Assembly: GCF_002272825.1 (NCBI RefSeq)
Contig: NZ_MLAM01000003.1
Span: 62,001-126,000 of the forward strand
Direction of reading: 5' to 3'
DNA from: Helicobacter sp. 11S02596-1
GTDB lineage: Bacteria > Campylobacterota > Campylobacteria > Campylobacterales > Helicobacteraceae
DNA length: 64,000 nucleotides
Part shown: positions 1 to 10,344 of the stretch, piece after piece
Layout: each line of letters opens with the position of its first letter
Numbering within the stretch: the stretch's first letter is position 1
Translations under genes and position numbers: made by a program
Notes under the pieces: generated by a model
What the model was told of the DNA's origin: nothing
Seen by the model: only the letters and a program-made list of their open reading frames with translations
The model's database searches: none

Positions 1-212
1 TTTTTATCGATTTTTTTGACTTCTAGCCCCAGTTGCTGGGCGATTTTTAGCGTGTTGCGGGTGTCTTCACCTAAAAGATAATTTTGAATGCGGGAGGGTT
101 TATCAGAAAGCAAACTAAACATCGCACAGCGATGGGAGATCGACTTGTCTGTGGCGATGTTATCAAGCTGTATATCAAATCTTTTAGCCGGATGGATTTG
201 GGTTTGTCGCAT
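1..212 (-). CDS. aroA: EPSP synthase, N-terminal part (runs off the window)
   Basis: This is the first 70 codons of 3-phosphoshikimate 1-carboxyvinyltransferase, the sixth step of the shikimate pathway; the rest lies outside the window. The ATG is at 212-210. The translation carries the family's N-terminal signature DKSISHR near residue 23, followed by a LGEDTRNTL segment that fits the first alpha/beta repeat of EPSP synthases. It starts 2 nt after the pheT stop codon, so it is very probably cotranscribed with pheST. The aroA-pheT-pheS order is the one I recall from H. pylori. Identification rests on the signature and the neighbourhood. Confidence 0.88.
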   Translation of the reverse strand, partial: MRQTQIHPAKRFDIQLDNIATDKSISHRCAMFSLLSDKPSRIQNYLLGEDTRNTLKIAQQLGLEVKKIDK

Positions 213-214
213 TA

Positions 215-2578
215 TTATTCCTTGAGCGTTGCTACAAAATGCGTTTTTAAAATCTCTAAAACCTCGCTAACTACGAGTTGCAAATCTTCTTCTTTGAGTG
301 TGTTTTGCATTGATTGGATACATAGGCGAATGCTGAGGGCTATCTGGTCGTGATTTAGATCATCTTGATAAATATCTATGGCGTAGATAGCTTTGAGATG
401 GGGGATATTTGCCTTGAGGATCTCGTTTTTGATAGAGGCAAAAGGGATAGTTTTGTCTATCAATAAGGTGATGTCTCGCAGGCTTTGGGGGTATTTGGAG
501 AACTCTTTGGCGATGATATGGTTTTGATTTAAAGCATCCAAATCAATCTCGCAAAAAAAGCTCTCATCAATACCCATTTCTTTTTGCAATATCGGGTTGA
601 GTTTGCCTATAATGCCGACTTTTTGCCCCCCTATACGCACACTTGCACTCACAAAGGGATGGAGCGTTTTATTCAACCCTAATGGCTCTAGTGCCTCAAG
701 TTCAAAGTTGCCAATCACATTTGATACCACCCCAGCAAAACTATAAAAATCCCATTGCAAGCCTTTGGGATAGGGGTAAATCTCACTTTCTTTCAAGCCA
801 CTTACCATCAGGGCGATTTTTGATTTTTCAGAGCGGTTGGCATCATAAACGCTACCGATTTCAAAGATTTTCATATTTTTGTAGCCAAGATTTTTATTTC
901 TCTCTATAGAATCAAGCATAGCAGGGATCAGCGAGGTTCGCAAGGTATCAAGCTCAGAAGTGATAGGATTTTTGAGATCTAGCTCATCTTTTAGCACGGG
1001 ATAACCCAGATTTATGAGCTTTTGTTTTTGATAAAACAAATAATGTATCGTTTCAACAAATCCCAATCCCAAAGCCCTAGAAGCGATATTTCGTTGATTT
1101 TTATACGCAGAATATCCCGGATTTACATTTGGTTTTTCCTTGCAATGGTGCGGGATTGCCGGGATATTTTCGATCCCATAAATACGCAAAAATTCTTCAG
1201 CAGCGTCTTGTTTTGTCTTGATGTCGTGGCGGTAGCTCGGCGGGATAATGGCGAAAAAATTATCATCGCACGTGGCTTTGATGGTGAAATTGAGGCTTTT
1301 GAGGATTTGAGCGATTTCTTCTTTTTCAATCGATTTGCCCACGATGGCAGCGATTGCACCAAAAGTCGTGTTGATGAGGGTATCTTCAGTATTTTGTTTG
1401 ATTTCTTGACTCCCTGAATAAATCAAGCATTTTGTGAAATCTGAAAATATATTACACAAACAATTAATCCCGATTTCAAGCTGGGGATTGCTCCCGCGTG
1501 TGGTGCGGTAAGTCAGGGATTTGTTTTCTTTGATAGCGTGTTGGTGCAATAACTTCGAAATCCCGACAGGATCGGTATAGCTCGCTTCAATGATGATGGT
1601 TTTGGGAAACAGATTAAAATCTTGATCGATTTGATTACCCACCCCAATAATGGAGATTTTTTTATCGGTAAAAACACTCTCAAACCCATTTTCATCTTTT
1701 TTGATTGTCAGAGATATTTCTGATCCTTTTGTTCGTGAAATAATCTCAGGATTATCAACGCTATAAGCATTCAAAATCACGCCCGTCATATGCGTGCTAA
1801 ACTCGATGAGATTTTGAATCGGGTCTTCTTTGAGTGTCCCAGCAAACCCCAAAGACAGCTGGATTTCAAGCGGGGTTTGGATTTGTTTGACCTCGATGAC
1901 TTTATAGAGGAGCGATGATTTGATTTTGCCCTCTGTAAAAACTTGTAATATCCGCCCCACGCCCAATGCCACACCCGAATCAATTTCTTTGTAATTGCTA
2001 ATTGGCAAATCATAAATACAGCTGATTTCTCGGGCGATCCCAAGGATACAGAGACAATCGCCTCGATTAGGGGTCAGTGAGATTTCGATAACGTGGGTAT
2101 TAAATATCGGGAATGCACCCAGTGGCGCGCCTAATTCAAGCTTGCCAATGCTCTCATCTAGCACCATAATCCCATCATTGATTTTAGGAAGCCCTAGCTC
2201 GGTGCTTGAACAAATCATCCCGCAACTTTCTACGCCTCTAAGATTGGTTTTTTTGATTTCTAGCTCGCCACCTTTGCCGTGAGGGAGTATCGCACCAATG
2301 AGGGCAACAGGGACATATTGGTCTTTGGCGACATTTTTTGCCCCACACACAATCTCAAGCACCTCATCGCCGACATCAACCTGACAGACATTGAGCTTAT
2401 CGGCATCGGGATGGGGTGTTTTGGCGATGATTTTTCCGACGACTATCCTTTGGGGCAATGTGATTTTTTGGCACGATTCTACCTCAAGTCCGATATTACT
2501 CAAATCATCGCAAAGCTTGTGAATATCGATATTTGATAGGTTGATAAATTTTGATAATAAATGGCTGGTAACTATCAT
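215..2578 (-). CDS. pheT: Phenylalanine-tRNA ligase beta subunit
   Basis: The 787-residue beta chain of the (alpha-beta)2 phenylalanyl-tRNA synthetase, of normal bacterial length. From the N-terminus it shows the EMAP-like tRNA-binding domain (about residues 40-150, with [15 protein letters not shown]), the B3/B4 editing domain, the B5 domain (about 400-480), a catalytic-like core, and a C-terminal ferredoxin-fold anticodon-binding domain (about 690-787, with [14 protein letters not shown]). Its start overlaps the pheS stop by one base (TAATG), so the two subunits are translationally coupled, as usual for this pair. Confidence 0.97.
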   Translation of the reverse strand: MIVTSHLLSKFINLSNIDIHKLCDDLSNIGLEVESCQKITLPQRIVVGKIIAKTPHPDADKLNVCQVDVGDEVLEIVCGAKNVAKDQYVPVALIGAILPHGKGGELEIKKTNLRGVESCGMICSSTELGLPKINDGIMVLDESIGKLELGAPLGAFPIFNTHVIEISLTPNRGDCLCILGIAREISCIYDLPISNYKEIDSGVALGVGRILQVFTEGKIKSSLLYKVIEVKQIQTPLEIQLSLGFAGTLKEDPIQNLIEFSTHMTGVILNAYSVDNPEIISRTKGSEISLTIKKDENGFESVFTDKKISIIGVGNQIDQDFNLFPKTIIIEASYTDPVGISKLLHQHAIKENKSLTYRTTRGSNPQLEIGINCLCNIFSDFTKCLIYSGSQEIKQNTEDTLINTTFGAIAAIVGKSIEKEEIAQILKSLNFTIKATCDDNFFAIIPPSYRHDIKTKQDAAEEFLRIYGIENIPAIPHHCKEKPNVNPGYSAYKNQRNIASRALGLGFVETIHYLFYQKQKLINLGYPVLKDELDLKNPITSELDTLRTSLIPAMLDSIERNKNLGYKNMKIFEIGSVYDANRSEKSKIALMVSGLKESEIYPYPKGLQWDFYSFAGVVSNVIGNFELEALEPLGLNKTLHPFVSASVRIGGQKVGIIGKLNPILQKEMGIDESFFCEIDLDALNQNHIIAKEFSKYPQSLRDITLLIDKTIPFASIKNEILKANIPHLKAIYAIDIYQDDLNHDQIALSIRLCIQSMQNTLKEEDLQLVVSEVLEILKTHFVATLKE

Positions 2579-3567
2579 TAAAATTGCTCCAATACTCTTA
2601 AATCTGTTTCAAAAAAACTCCGCAAATCATTCACGCCACACGTCAGCATTGCAAGGCGCTCAATCCCCATCCCAAAGGCATAGCCACTCACATTATGATA
2701 ACCAACTGCCTCAAATACATACTCATCAACAACCCCACAACCAAGAATTTCGAGCCAACCGGTGTTTGAGCATACCCGACACCCAGCCCCCTTGCAAAAA
2801 ACACAGCTAATATCTACTTCAGCACTCGGCTCTGTAAAAGGGAAAAAGCTTGAGCGGAAACGGACTTTTACATCACCAAATATATGTCTCAAAAAGTCTT
2901 GTAGCGTGTATTTGAGATTAGCAAAACTGGTTTGACTGCCATTATCGACGACAAGCCCTTCGACCTGATGGAACATCGGGGTATGGGTGAGATCATAATC
3001 ACGCCGAAATGTCGGACCGGGGCAAATCATCTTGATAGGCGGGGTTTGTGCTTGCATTGTGCGGATTTGCACGGGTGAAGTATGCGTGCGTAGCAACATC
3101 CCATCATTGAAATAAAACGTATCTTGCATATCTCTTGCTGGGTGGTATTCCGGGAGATTGAGCGCACTAAAATTATGAAAATCATCCTCGATCAAAGGTC
3201 CCATACATAATTCATAACCCAAATGCATAAAATAGTCGATAATCCTGTCTTTGGTGTAGTTTATGGGATGCCCCAAACTGCGGTGAGACCTGGAAGCAAA
3301 CAAACTCACATCGATTTTTTCATTTTGCAAGGCGTCTTGGAGTTCTTGGGTTTGGAGTTGCGTTTTTTTGAGGTAATAAAGTGATTCAAATTCTTGCTTG
3401 ATGGTATTGATTTCTTGGGCAAATTGTCTTTTTTCTTCACCTTGAAGCGATTTGAGTTCAGAAAATTTTTGCGTGATAATGCCCTTTTTGCCTAATGCTT
3501 CCAGACGAATTTCTTCGAGTTCTTGAGAGTTTTTAACAGATTGTAGTTTTTGTATGAGTGTATTCAC
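2578..3567 (-). CDS. pheS: Phenylalanine-tRNA ligase alpha subunit
   Basis: The catalytic alpha subunit (329 residues) of phenylalanyl-tRNA synthetase. An N-terminal coiled coil (about 1-85) precedes the class II core with motif 2 ([21 protein letters not shown], broken here as GPTFRRDYD and [11 protein letters not shown]) and motif 3 ([13 protein letters not shown]). It contains a [12 protein letters not shown] cluster typical of epsilonproteobacterial PheS insertions. The start is GTG, preceded by an AGGA-like ribosome site. It is the first gene of the pheS-pheT-aroA run and is divergent from the HIT gene. Confidence 0.97.
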   Translation of the reverse strand: MNTLIQKLQSVKNSQELEEIRLEALGKKGIITQKFSELKSLQGEEKRQFAQEINTIKQEFESLYYLKKTQLQTQELQDALQNEKIDVSLFASRSHRSLGHPINYTKDRIIDYFMHLGYELCMGPLIEDDFHNFSALNLPEYHPARDMQDTFYFNDGMLLRTHTSPVQIRTMQAQTPPIKMICPGPTFRRDYDLTHTPMFHQVEGLVVDNGSQTSFANLKYTLQDFLRHIFGDVKVRFRSSFFPFTEPSAEVDISCVFCKGAGCRVCSNTGWLEILGCGVVDEYVFEAVGYHNVSGYAFGMGIERLAMLTCGVNDLRSFFETDLRVLEQF

Positions 3568-3733
3568 GTTAGCATCCTAAGATTAAAATATTTTTTACTA
3601 TGATTTGGTTTGCCAAATCCTCAAGACCGATCACGGGGCAAAGCTTGCAAAAAGCAGTCTTTTAGATTCGGTTTTTAAAATTGAATCAAATAAGCGTTGG
3701 GAGGATTTTAGTCAAAATAACTTTATAAATAGA

Positions 3734-3739
3734 TATAAT
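3734..3739 (+). promoter_or_regulatory. Putative -10 element for the HIT gene
   Basis: A TATAAT hexamer lies 41 bases upstream of the HIT start codon in the divergent pheS/HIT gap, in an A/T-rich setting. Campylobacterota sigma-80 promoters rely mainly on the -10 box, which fits. No experimental support. Confidence 0.5.
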
Positions 3740-3780
3740 TTTAAAAAGTCCAATGGAAAAAATGAAAAATAGGAGAAAAA

Positions 3781-4113
3781 ATGAATATTTTTGAAAAAAT
3801 TGTTGCCGGAGAAATCCCCTGCAAAAAGGTTTTAGAGAATGCAAAATTTTTAGCCTTTCACGATATTGCCCCCAAAGCCCCCATTCACGTGCTTGCCATC
3901 CCCAAAAAATGTGTCAAAGATTTCAATGATGTCTCGCCAGATTTGATGGCAGAAATGAGTGATTTTATCCTAGAAGTTGTCGCTGTGCTAGGTATCAAAG
4001 ACAAGGGCTATCGCCTCATTACCAATATCGGGAGCGATGGGGGGCAAGAAGTGCCTCATCTGCACTTCCATATCCTTGGAGGGGGCAAACTCAAATGGGT
4101 TGATTTGGTTTGA
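3781..4113 (+). CDS. HIT-family nucleotide-binding hydrolase (HINT-like)
   Basis: A 110-residue histidine-triad protein. The catalytic motif HLHFHILGG (H-phi-H-phi-H) is near residues 94-102 and the conserved HVLAIPKK segment is near residue 38. HINT proteins hydrolyse phosphoramidates of AMP such as adenylated lysine; the cellular substrate here is unknown. A clear ribosome site (AGGAGA) lies 6 bases before the ATG. The next gene, a class V PLP enzyme, begins 10 bases after its stop, and the same pair sits next to pheST in H. pylori as I recall it. Confidence 0.93.
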   Translation: MNIFEKIVAGEIPCKKVLENAKFLAFHDIAPKAPIHVLAIPKKCVKDFNDVSPDLMAEMSDFILEVVAVLGIKDKGYRLITNIGSDGGQEVPHLHFHILGGGKLKWVDLV

Positions 4114-4123
4114 GGTTTTTTGA

Positions 4124-5461
4124 ATGCGCCACAAATTTGAGATTTTAGAGAGTTTTTTTGCCCCGCTTCTGCACCCTGATAGGGACAAACTCGAGCAACT
4201 AAGAGAAAGCATTATCCTCAAAAAAGGCGTGAAGTATTTTGACTACACAGCTTCGGGGCTGGCGAGTTCTCTGGTAGAAAAACGTATCAAAAAACTCCTG
4301 CCCTATTATGCCAACACGCATTCTGAAGCCTCAAGCCACGCATCACTGATGAATGCGCTCTATCAGAGGAGCAAAAATACCCTCAAAAAAAGCTTGGGTT
4401 TGAGCGAAGATTTTGCCTTGATTTGCACAGGCTTTGGTGCGACTGGGGCGATCAAGCGGTTTCAAGAGATTTTAGGTATTTATATCCCGCCAAAAACCAA
4501 GCAACTATTTGCCAATAACCTCAAAAACATCGATTTACCCAAAGTATTTATCGGACCTTATGAACACCATTCCAACGAAATCAGCTGGCGGGAGGGGCTT
4601 TGTGAGCTCGAGCGGATTCCGCTTGATTCAGATGGCTTGCTGGATTTAAAAATATTTGAAAAATGCCTCCAAAAGCATCCCAATGCCTATGCTTCTTTTA
4701 GCGTGGCTTCCAATGTAACCGGTATCATCTCGCCCTACGCACAAATTAGTAGTCTATGCAAAAAATACAATGCAAGGCTGGCATTTGATATGGCAAGCTT
4801 TTCAGCGTATGACAAGCTTGATTCAAGCTTGTTTGATGCGTGCTTTCTCTCCCCGCACAAGCTCCTTGGCGGGGTGGGAAGCAATGGATTATTAGGGATT
4901 AGAAAAAATCTTGTTGATACGAGTATCCCGCCAAGCTTTGGTGGCGGGGGTGTCATCAAATATGCCAACCGCAAAACACAAGAATATTTTGAAGACATTC
5001 AAACCCGTGAAGAAGCTGGCACACCCGGACTTTTGCAACTCTATAGAAGTGCGCTCGCCTATATGTTGCGCGATGAATATTCTTTGGCAGCTATCTCTCG
5101 AAGGGAGCATATTTTGACCCAAACATTTCTCTATGAGCTTGCCTCGATCCCAGCTGTGCGGGTATATGGGAATTTACAAGCCCAAAGACTGGGGATAGTG
5201 TCGTTTAATGTCGGTGGCGTCTCGCCCTACGATCTCGCCCATATCCTAAGCTGTCATTATTCGATAGAAACACGTGCGGGGTGTAGTTGCGCTGGTCCTT
5301 ATGGGCACGATTTGCTTCAAATGCAAGACGCGCATTCCAAAGATTTCAAAGAAAAGCCGGGCTGGTTGCGGGTGAGCTTGCATTATACGCATTCTTTAGA
5401 AGATATCGAATACCTTATCGATAGCCTGAAAAAAGCTATCAAAAAGTTGCGTGGGGCGTAG
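4124..5461 (+). CDS. Class V aminotransferase / NifS-like PLP enzyme
   Basis: A 445-residue fold-type I PLP enzyme of the aminotransferase class V family. Visible signatures are the cofactor lysine context SPHKLLGG, the upstream Asp in LAFDMASF, and a cysteine-containing C-terminal loop RAGCSCAGPYGH of the kind found in cysteine desulfurase-like proteins. It is clearly different from the NifS/IscS that serves Fe-S assembly: it is longer and has an N-terminal extension of about 35 residues. Substrate cannot be read from the sequence. Probably cotranscribed with the HIT gene. Confidence 0.85.
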   Translation: MRHKFEILESFFAPLLHPDRDKLEQLRESIILKKGVKYFDYTASGLASSLVEKRIKKLLPYYANTHSEASSHASLMNALYQRSKNTLKKSLGLSEDFALICTGFGATGAIKRFQEILGIYIPPKTKQLFANNLKNIDLPKVFIGPYEHHSNEISWREGLCELERIPLDSDGLLDLKIFEKCLQKHPNAYASFSVASNVTGIISPYAQISSLCKKYNARLAFDMASFSAYDKLDSSLFDACFLSPHKLLGGVGSNGLLGIRKNLVDTSIPPSFGGGGVIKYANRKTQEYFEDIQTREEAGTPGLLQLYRSALAYMLRDEYSLAAISRREHILTQTFLYELASIPAVRVYGNLQAQRLGIVSFNVGGVSPYDLAHILSCHYSIETRAGCSCAGPYGHDLLQMQDAHSKDFKEKPGWLRVSLHYTHSLEDIEYLIDSLKKAIKKLRGA

Positions 5462-5546
5462 CTGTTGGCGGTTTTATCTGTTGCAAATAGAAGTTTTGAT
5501 ATGATAAATATTTCTAAAATAAGTGCAACCAACGAAAGAGGAATAG

Positions 5547-6056
5547 ATGGATAATAAAGTATCTCCAAACACGGCGTGGCTAAGCATAGAAGAATTCATC
5601 AAGCTTTCGGGTATGGATGAAAGCAAGGTTTTAGCACTCGTTGCCGAAGGCAGTATCCAGAGCAAAATCCAAAACGGCAAGCAACTCATCGATGCTACCA
5701 GCGGGACAAATGCCATCATCAAGCGGGTTGAAAACAATCTCGTATCGGCGGATATGAGCGGGAATGCCCTCGATCCGATTTTTGTAGAAAAGACGATTGG
5801 GACGATATTGGGTCTCCACGACAAGGTCATTGCGGCAAAAGATGAGACTATCGGTGCGTTCAAAAATGAAAATGTCTTCCTCAAAGACGCTTTGATTTCT
5901 ATGCAAGAGGTTTATGATGATGATAAAAAAACCATCGAAACAATGCGAAATGAGCTCCAAAACGCCCGAGAGGAGATTGAATTTATGAAAAGAAAATACC
6001 GCTTGATGTGGGGCAAAGTCTCTAGTATGGGGGACAAGGGGCAAAATAACGATTGA
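5547..6056 (+). CDS. DUF3972 family protein (HTH-like N-terminus, coiled-coil C-terminus)
   Basis: A 169-residue soluble protein. The first 45 residues (WLSIEEFIKLSGMDESKV and on) look like a small helix-turn-helix domain of the MerR-like type; residues about 95-160 are strongly heptad-like and charged, so a coiled coil is likely. I match it to DUF3972, a family I know mainly from Helicobacter and relatives, where it follows the NifS-like gene. A role in DNA binding is inference only. RBS GAAAGAGGA lies just before the ATG. Confidence 0.75.
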   Translation: MDNKVSPNTAWLSIEEFIKLSGMDESKVLALVAEGSIQSKIQNGKQLIDATSGTNAIIKRVENNLVSADMSGNALDPIFVEKTIGTILGLHDKVIAAKDETIGAFKNENVFLKDALISMQEVYDDDKKTIETMRNELQNAREEIEFMKRKYRLMWGKVSSMGDKGQNND

Positions 6057-6305
6057 TGATTGCTAGGCTAGCATTTCAAAGGCATAGCTAGCATAGGATA
6101 CGCCTTTTATCAAGACAAAAATGCCAAATCCCAAAAATCTTTTTTAGACCTTTGATGTTGGATTTGTTTTTTATTTTTTGCAAATCAGATATAAAATTAA
6201 GATAATTATTTTATGGCTTTTTGCCGGTTGGTTTGAAGATTTTTTTGTCTTATCGAGAATGATTTTTTATTTTGGTAAGCACGATATTTAATTTATTGCA
6301 ATTTA

Positions 6306-7247
6306 TCAAATCCTGGGTATATCATCATCCCCACCGCCATATTCTTTTAGGCTCTTATAAAGCTTCACTTTTAATCGATTCTGTGCCTTTTCTTTGGTTT
6401 CATTAGTTTCGTTGGCTTCAATATGCAAAAACAGCTTTTGATTGCAATCATAAAAATCTGCCTCTAGCGTGATTTTAATCCCATTGCCAACCGATTGAGT
6501 CGTAAGCTTGTTTTTAATCACAAAGGTATTTTTATCCGAAGTGTTTTTGAAAAACTTCGCATATTCGCCACTCAAAGAGTTGATAAGCGCCTCATCATCT
6601 GTTGGAGAAAAAACTAAATGCACCAATGGATTCGGAGAATTTGCCTGCAAGACTTTCTGATAGGGTGTTAGCGATGTGAGATTGGCATTAGGCTTTAAAG
6701 CAAGGATGGTTTGAGCTAGCACGCCTAATCTCGCCAGCAAATCTTCTAGCTCATTTTTATCTTTTAGAGAGATTGAAGCACATTGAGGCACAATAGCAGG
6801 CAACGTGCCAAATAAGGCATTATATTTGTGCTCAAGATTTTGAAGCAAAATAGATTTTTTAACTCTGACTTGGGCGTAATAGCGGTTATTTTGATACGCA
6901 CTTTCTTTGAGTTCAATGTTTTGAAGCTCCAAATCGCTCAAGGATAGCTGGATATTTTGAGACATACTCGAGCTTTGTTTGGTGTCATCTTGGGTGTTTG
7001 TGATCGCGGTGTTGGAGTTGATTTTGACTTGGATACTTGAAGCGAGATCATTGAGGGCGATTTTTTTGGCTTCTTCAAGACTATTGGCACTCCCATTACC
7101 ATAGAGATAAATGCCATCTTTAGGGGCACTCAAAAACCACTGGGGTGATGCCACAGACCCCCCAGCAATACCCGATGAGCAAGCACCTAAAAAGATGGCA
7201 AACGCACCCCAAAGGCATTTTTGGATCAAATTTTTTATCCGCTCCAC
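6306..7247 (-). CDS. LPP20-family lipoprotein
   Basis: A 313-residue predicted outer-membrane lipoprotein. The signal peptide ends in a lipobox (FLGAC, Cys about residue 23) and an LPP20-type domain follows (PQWF...YGNGSANSLEEAKKIALNDLASSI). The GTG start is chosen because a GAGGGGG ribosome site sits 4 bases upstream. It is third in a run with the COG3014 and LpoB-like lipoproteins, about 100 bases after lpoB. The LpoB/LPP20/COG3014 association suggests envelope or peptidoglycan-synthesis regulation; the molecular role is not known to me. Confidence 0.8.
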   Translation of the reverse strand: MERIKNLIQKCLWGAFAIFLGACSSGIAGGSVASPQWFLSAPKDGIYLYGNGSANSLEEAKKIALNDLASSIQVKINSNTAITNTQDDTKQSSSMSQNIQLSLSDLELQNIELKESAYQNNRYYAQVRVKKSILLQNLEHKYNALFGTLPAIVPQCASISLKDKNELEDLLARLGVLAQTILALKPNANLTSLTPYQKVLQANSPNPLVHLVFSPTDDEALINSLSGEYAKFFKNTSDKNTFVIKNKLTTQSVGNGIKITLEADFYDCNQKLFLHIEANETNETKEKAQNRLKVKLYKSLKEYGGGDDDIPRI

Positions 7248-7348
7248 GCATCCCCCTCACGCATTTTTTAAAATCAATCGTTTTAAGATTTTTAATGCCA
7301 TCAAAATAACACCTTGCCTAATCACAAATTCCCTTTCTTATTTGAAAC

Positions 7349-7963
7349 TCACCACGCTACCGATTTGTTTTTGCCAAGTTTGATGATATTGACCTCATCA
7401 TCCCAGACTACAAGACCGGTTTTAATATCAGTAAGCGAGAGCAAAAAGAAATAATCCACCCGTTGTTTGGAGCCTACTTTTGTATTGCGTTGGACGATTT
7501 TCCCAGATAATGAAAGCTCTGGGGCGATCAAAGTCCCTTTTTCTTGCACGGTGTATTGATTAAACTCATCATTTTTCCTCGCATCTCTAGCTTGGGCGAT
7601 CATTTTATCTGTAGAACCCCCGCTGCCACTTATTGCCATTGTAAGGATAAATTTGCCACTATTTCTCATATCTCGGGTAATTTTTCTTGTCAATTCTTCG
7701 GTGCTAAAGTTTTGCATCGTATCATTGACAACATCAGAAATGGCGAGCACTTTTGGTTTTTTGGCAGTCGCAAGGTTTTTGACATAACCACTTTGGAGCA
7801 AAGACTGCACGCTTTTGCTCGCAGCATCTTCAATATCGTGCTGGTCAAGCCCGATACTAGAATACGACTTGGAATCCTTTTGGTCAATATATTCGACTTT
7901 TGAGGCACAGCCTGCCAAAATCAATACGCCCATTATGGAAGCATAGATAAATTTTTGATTCAT
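7349..7963 (-). CDS. LpoB-like penicillin-binding protein activator lipoprotein
   Basis: A 204-residue lipoprotein (lipobox LILAGC, Cys about residue 19). The mature part has the LpoB-family pattern: KPKVLAISDVVNDT followed by LTRKITRDMRNSGKF and a C-terminal LSLTDIKTGLVVW segment. In enterobacteria LpoB activates PBP1b from the outer membrane; whether this homologue does so in Helicobacter is untested. Its ATG overlaps the end of the upstream COG3014 gene by 4 bases, so the two are coupled. Confidence 0.82.
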   Translation of the reverse strand: MNQKFIYASIMGVLILAGCASKVEYIDQKDSKSYSSIGLDQHDIEDAASKSVQSLLQSGYVKNLATAKKPKVLAISDVVNDTMQNFSTEELTRKITRDMRNSGKFILTMAISGSGGSTDKMIAQARDARKNDEFNQYTVQEKGTLIAPELSLSGKIVQRNTKVGSKQRVDYFFLLSLTDIKTGLVVWDDEVNIIKLGKNKSVAW

Positions 7964-9459
7964 TGTTTTTCTCCTAAAATTGATTTAAATATTATATTAT
8001 TTTTTGTCGTTCTAAGATAGACAATATTATTACTATTTTTACAAATTTTTCCAGAAATATCTTGTGTTTGTTGTTTCATAGCATTTTCTTGAGGATTTTC
8101 TTCAGGATTTTTCATTTCAGGTTCTGGCTGTTTGCTTGTCTTGGAGCAATCCATCAAATCAAGCTCAAACAATTTCTTGCCATCATTTCCCTCAATGATT
8201 ATTTTATCTGAAGCGGTGTTGTTTTCGATGCGGTTTAGCCATACTTTATGGGGAAAAACGCTCGTAATCCTTGTATCTGCAGCGGTGGTAGCAGCAGTAA
8301 AGATTCCCATCGCCAATCCTGCAAGCGGGCTGACATTTTTGTTTAACGTCCCTTGAACGATTACTTTTGTAGTTGCTGAAATGATCGCTCGTGTCATTAT
8401 ATAGGGCAATTCTTTTTTAAACTCATTGGCAATCACGCCATCTAAGATTACCAGAGGCTCAAATTGATAAGCTTCTGGGTTTTTAGCACTAGCATCCTTG
8501 AGAACAAAAGAATCATAGAAGCTCTCCCCATCAACAAGCTGGGGCAATGCCAAGCCAAAATAATAAACCCCATCACTTGTGATAATGGGGAATTTGAAGC
8601 TCACTTCTTTTTTTATAGGGGATTTGCCATCCTCGATGATAACCCAGGTGTATTTATTCTTGAGCTGTTTGCGATTTTGAAAAATCAACATATCTTCGCC
8701 AATAAACTTGTTTTTATCCACGCCATAGGCTTCTTTGAGCAAATCAATCCCCTTAGAATCGCCCTCAAGAGAAAAATACAATCCAGAAACATAAGATATA
8801 AGAGGATTGACAAACCCATCATAAGCACCATAGCGATCGAGATTAGAATATTCCGAACTTAGGATTTTGTCGATTTCATTTTTGGTTTTTTCTTTATCGA
8901 CTTTTTGCATATTTTTGTCTTGTTGGGCTTCTTCTGTCGCTTTTTTGATCTCTTTTTCATAAAATTCTTTAGCCCGACGTTGCCTGTCATTGGCGCGATT
9001 AAATTCCACTCGAGCTTTTGATTTATCATCGAGTGCCAAAGAATCCAATGCCTTATAATAATTAATCAAAGCCCCTTCATAATAGTAGCCCTCATAATTT
9101 TTGACATTGTCATTCAGAAGGACCGCACCTGTATTTTTTACCGCTTTGGAGGCAATATTTTCTTCGTGGTTTTTGTTGAAAGCGATTTCTGCATTTTCCA
9201 AGATCGAGACCGAATCTTTGTAGTCAGCAACGCTAAAGGCACTCACGCCCGCTTGAATTTCCCAAAGTAAATTTTTGCCGTCTTTATCCCCTTTAATCTC
9301 TTTTTTTGCAAAATCATAAGCCTCTTGAGGGCTATGATCATAATAAAGCGTATTGAAACGATTGAGACTTTCTTGGGAAGCACAACCAAAAAATACAAAT
9401 AAGGCAAGAGAAGAGAAAAACATCTTGTTGAAAAAAAGTGTTTTTATTTTTGAAATCAT
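7960..9459 (-). CDS. COG3014-type lipoprotein
   Basis: A 499-residue lipoprotein with signal peptide and lipobox FFGC (Cys about residue 26). The N-terminal half is rich in helices with TPR-like character (YDHSPQEAYDFAKKEI; NNYKALDSLALDD-type spacing) and the middle is an alpha/beta region. The C-terminus is low-complexity (PEPEMKNPEENPQENA). It matches the COG3014 family that is found beside LpoB-like and LPP20-like genes. Function unknown; a shared envelope complex with its two downstream neighbours is a reasonable inference from the overlap and order. Confidence 0.75.
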   Translation of the reverse strand: MISKIKTLFFNKMFFSSLALFVFFGCASQESLNRFNTLYYDHSPQEAYDFAKKEIKGDKDGKNLLWEIQAGVSAFSVADYKDSVSILENAEIAFNKNHEENIASKAVKNTGAVLLNDNVKNYEGYYYEGALINYYKALDSLALDDKSKARVEFNRANDRQRRAKEFYEKEIKKATEEAQQDKNMQKVDKEKTKNEIDKILSSEYSNLDRYGAYDGFVNPLISYVSGLYFSLEGDSKGIDLLKEAYGVDKNKFIGEDMLIFQNRKQLKNKYTWVIIEDGKSPIKKEVSFKFPIITSDGVYYFGLALPQLVDGESFYDSFVLKDASAKNPEAYQFEPLVILDGVIANEFKKELPYIMTRAIISATTKVIVQGTLNKNVSPLAGLAMGIFTAATTAADTRITSVFPHKVWLNRIENNTASDKIIIEGNDGKKLFELDLMDCSKTSKQPEPEMKNPEENPQENAMKQQTQDISGKICKNSNNIVYLRTTKNNIIFKSILGEKQ

Positions 9460-9514
9460 TTTAATCCCTTGTTTGATTTTTTATTTATTGTATTTAAATT
9501 AATCTAAATTTTTC

Positions 9515-10153
9515 CTAGAAATTACCACTAATTCCGATTCTGAATGCACTGCCACCACTGCCCTTAACTTCACCAGCAGTAAGATGAGATGAAGGATCAA
9601 ATGTGTAGCTCACTTTAGGTGAATATCCTACCGTAACAGCAACCCAACTGAATTTTGCACCAACATAAAGCTCCCAATCACTGACATAAGCACTGATATT
9701 GTATTTGGTTCCTAGAATAACTGCAGGACGCTCAGAAATTTTTTTGTTCTCCATCATTGGTATAACAAAACGAGCCTCCACGCCAATAGGGATCAGATAA
9801 CCGGAAGCCGTTGGCTTGAGACCATAATAGCTTGGAGTATCTGCAATTTGTAGATAGCGATAACCAATACCAATCTGAGGACCAATCATAAAGTTTTTAT
9901 AATAATAAGCAAGCCCAGCATTAACCGTAATATCCACACCATTGAGTTTAGTCTCATAAATTTCATCTGTTTCATTGAGCTTTATAGATTTATAATCTAT
10001 CGCCACATTTCCCATAAGCATAACCCCAGAACCTTCTATTGCCCCAGATTCTGAACCTTTGAAAAGATTCAGTCCTTCCCATTCTGCCGCATTTACAGCC
10101 ACACCCCCGAACAATAAAACACCCAAAATGCCTACTAAAAGTTTCTTTGACAT
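9515..10153 (-). CDS. Small outer-membrane beta-barrel protein
   Basis: A 212-residue protein with a cleavable signal peptide (core VGILGVLLFGG, cleavage near VNAAEW). The mature chain alternates aromatic and small residues in beta-strand fashion (NAGLAYYYKNFMIGPQIGIGY, broken here as GLAYYYKNFMIGP) and ends with a C-terminal Phe (ISGNF), the usual BAM signal. An AGGAG ribosome site precedes the ATG. It is upstream of the lipoprotein run. Its promoter region carries a poly-C tract between -35 and -10 hexamers (see 10313-10344), so on/off or graded expression is likely. Confidence 0.78.
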   Translation of the reverse strand: MSKKLLVGILGVLLFGGVAVNAAEWEGLNLFKGSESGAIEGSGVMLMGNVAIDYKSIKLNETDEIYETKLNGVDITVNAGLAYYYKNFMIGPQIGIGYRYLQIADTPSYYGLKPTASGYLIPIGVEARFVIPMMENKKISERPAVILGTKYNISAYVSDWELYVGAKFSWVAVTVGYSPKVSYTFDPSSHLTAGEVKGSGGSAFRIGISGNF

Positions 10154-10312
10154 AAAAATACTCCTGATTGATTTAAAGTTACTCTAGTGATAAAAATCAC
10201 AACTCCTGCCCCACTCCCTTAAAAAATTTGAAAAAATTCTTAAGGAGTTTTTTCCTTTTTAAATTGACAAGCAATCATTCGTTAAATTTTTTGCTTATCA
10301 ATTATCAAATAG

Positions 10313-10344
10313 ATTATATATTAATGGGGGGGGGGGTATGTCAA
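10313..10344 (-). promoter_or_regulatory. Putative phase-variable promoter with C11 spacer
   Basis: Read on the minus strand, TTGACA (10344-10339) is followed by TA, eleven C residues (10336-10326), ATTAATA and TATAAT (10318-10313). The -35/-10 spacing is 20 bases (18 if TATATA is used as -10). Losing two to four C residues would bring it to 16-18, the optimum. Slippage of such a tract would change promoter strength, as known for other homopolymer-spacer promoters of surface proteins. It drives toward the outer-membrane protein at 10153, with a leader of about 150 bases. Confidence 0.65.

Noticed and set aside
1022..1417. Long open frames antiparallel to pheT, pgi, yidC and autotransporter 1
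   Set aside because: They are shadows of well-recognised genes with no independent coding evidence.
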